The position numbers and the translations under genes are program-made. The notes under the pieces were generated by a model. The model was not told the origin of the DNA. It saw nothing but the letters and a program-made list of their open reading frames with translations, and made no database searches. Below are positions 12,730 to 14,031 of a stretch of DNA of 14,031 nt, piece by piece. This stretch comes from an uncultured Zetaproteobacteria bacterium. Lineage in GTDB: Bacteria; Pseudomonadota; Zetaproteobacteria; Mariprofundales; Mariprofundaceae. The stretch spans positions 1-14,031 of the forward strand of contig CAMZLX010000200.1 of NCBI GenBank assembly GCA_947311795.1, in the 5' to 3' direction. Within the stretch, counting starts at the first letter, position 1; every line of letters starts with the position of its first letter.

Positions 12730-14031
12730 ATGCCAAAGTCTTATATCCATATTTTACCACCCCAAGTCGCCAACCAAATCGCCGCAGGTGAGGTGGTGGA
12801 GCGCCCTGCATCGGCAGTGAAAGAGCTGATGGAAAACAGTGTGGATGCTGGAGCGAAGCGAATTACTGTGCGGATAACGGGCGCAGGCAAAAAGCGCATT
12901 GAAGTTGAAGATGATGGCATGGGTATGTCTGCCCAAGATGCGGAACTAGCTTTAGAACGCCATGCCACCAGCAAGATTGAAACATCCGAAGACTTACATC
13001 ATATTGCATCCCACGGCTTTCGCGGCGAAGCCTTGCCATCGATTGCCTCGGTATCACGCTTTCGTATGACCACATGCAGCAAAGATAGTAACGAAGGGGT
13101 AGAAGTGCGTGTGGATGGCGGGGTAAACACGGAAACACGCCCTACACCCAAGCGAAAGGGCACAAAAATTGAGATTTTGGATTTGTTTTTAAACACGCCA
13201 GCACGTTTGCAGTTTATGCGCACCGATAAAACCGAAGAAGCTGCCATTGTGGAAGTGTTTAAAGGATTAGCTTTGGCGCACCCAAATATTGCTTTGCGAT
13301 TAGAGTTGGATGGTCGTGTTCGCTTTGATTTTCAAGCACAAAGCGAAGAAGCGCGTGTGTTGAAGTTGATGGGCAAAGATTTTGCTGAGAACTATATTTA
13401 TCAAACGCTGGAGCATGAAGGTATTCAGGTATCAGGCTTTTTGGGTTTGCCAACTTATCACCACCGAGACAGCACACGCATGATGTTTTTGGTGAATGGG
13501 CGGGTGATTCGGGATAAACAACTCATTGCTGCACTTCGAGCAGGCTACCGCGATGTGATGTTTCACGACCGTTATCCCGTTGCCATGATTCGCCTAGAGA
13601 TAGACCCTGCGGCTGTGGATGTGAATGTGCATCCTGCCAAGCGTGAGGTGCGCTTTAAATCGCCGCAAGCTGTGTTTGCGTCCATTGTGGGCTGTGTGCG
13701 TGCTGGCATTGAACGCATGGGGCAAACGGTGGCTTCCACGACTACGGGCAAAGCTTTGGATGCCATGCAGTCTTCAAATGTAACCAATCAACCATCTTAT
13801 CAAGCTTCACAACCTGTATCTCACAGCACTATGCCAAGGTTTGCCTCTGAGCGTGCGCCTAGCTTTCAGGGCTATTCATCCCAAGCATCTAACCGCGTGC
13901 CAGAAGATGTGCAAAGGCTTTTGTTTTCTTCATCGGTGGCAGAAGATGATACGGCTTATGATGTGGAAGGTAAACTAGATTTGGGGCAACCCTTGGCACA
14001 AATTCATCAGTGTTATGTATTGTCGCAAACA
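12730..14031 (+). CDS. mutL: DNA mismatch repair protein MutL, N-terminal 434 codons
   Basis: GHKL-ATPase linking MutS mismatch recognition to strand incision and unwinding. I read the frame by hand from the ATG at 12730, with AGGG about 7 nt upstream; it is open to the window edge. Motifs: QIAAGEVVERPASAVKELMEN (catalytic Glu35, Mg-binding Asn36), VEDDGMGM (59-66), RHATSKI (77-83), SHGFRGEALPSIASVSRF (94-111), GTKIEILDLFLNTPAR (144-159) and DPAAVDVNVHPAKREVRF of the transducer domain. A Ser/Gln-rich linker follows (about 340-405). LGQPLAQIHQCYVLSQT at the end opens the C-terminal dimerisation domain. The endonuclease motif, if any, lies beyond the window. Divergent from the DUF4389 gene. Confidence 0.95.
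   Translation, partial: MPKSYIHILPPQVANQIAAGEVVERPASAVKELMENSVDAGAKRITVRITGAGKKRIEVEDDGMGMSAQDAELALERHATSKIETSEDLHHIASHGFRGEALPSIASVSRFRMTTCSKDSNEGVEVRVDGGVNTETRPTPKRKGTKIEILDLFLNTPARLQFMRTDKTEEAAIVEVFKGLALAHPNIALRLELDGRVRFDFQAQSEEARVLKLMGKDFAENYIYQTLEHEGIQVSGFLGLPTYHHRDSTRMMFLVNGRVIRDKQLIAALRAGYRDVMFHDRYPVAMIRLEIDPAAVDVNVHPAKREVRFKSPQAVFASIVGCVRAGIERMGQTVASTTTGKALDAMQSSNVTNQPSYQASQPVSHSTMPRFASERAPSFQGYSSQASNRVPEDVQRLLFSSSVAEDDTAYDVEGKLDLGQPLAQIHQCYVLSQT

Overview
The window comes from a Gram-negative bacterium. It carries an MsbA lipid A flippase, a periplasmic N-acetylmuramoyl-L-alanine amidase, a tripartite RND efflux system and CsrA, which together point to Proteobacteria. Base composition looks mildly AT-leaning (judged by eye, not counted). 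A marine iron- or sulfur-oxidising lineage such as a zetaproteobacterium is possible but is only an impression. Both ends cut through genes: czcA at the left and mutL at the right.

Left part (1-8254, all minus strand). Read in transcription order from 8254 down, the first block is an envelope operon: an AmiC-type amidase, msbA, a DUF374-type acyltransferase, a DUF4282-type membrane protein and a small K+ channel-like protein. Junctions are tight (15 nt, TGATG, ATGA, 6 nt). After 41 nt comes a heavy-metal efflux block in the czcI-C-B-A order: a His-rich secreted CzcI-like protein, the outer-membrane factor CzcC, the His-rich adaptor CzcB, and the first 296 codons of the CzcA pump. CzcC has a GTG start fixed by a strong Shine-Dalgarno, and CzcB starts at an ATGA overlap.

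Middle (8255-10758). A divergent region leads into arsR-arsM on the plus strand: an ArsR repressor with an altered cysteine motif and an As(III) S-adenosylmethionine methyltransferase, joined by ATGA. A 16-bp inverted repeat sits over the arsR start codon and is the likely operator. A short csrA follows at 9587-9757; its near-consensus promoter puts the transcript start on or next to the ATG, suggesting a leaderless mRNA. csrA converges with and overlaps the 3' end of a cysM-type cysteine synthase by 4 bp.

Scar region (10759-11235). This roughly 0.5-kb stretch holds the 5' end of an IS3-family orfA (minus strand) abutting the 3' part of a higB-type toxin gene. The antitoxin gene higA is complete just downstream, so it is an orphan antitoxin left by IS damage to a toxin-antitoxin pair.

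Right part (11677-14031). A short DTW-domain protein (tRNA acp3U transferase family) and a DUF4389 membrane protein with a long Lys/Ala/Pro histone-H1-like tail form a minus-strand pair. They are divergent from mutL, whose N-terminal 434 codons are present.

I found no tRNA, rRNA, CRISPR array or prophage. No single unmistakably new system is visible. The most informative items are the non-canonical ArsR with its start-codon operator, the leaderless csrA, the H1-tailed DUF4389 protein and the IS-broken higBA locus.
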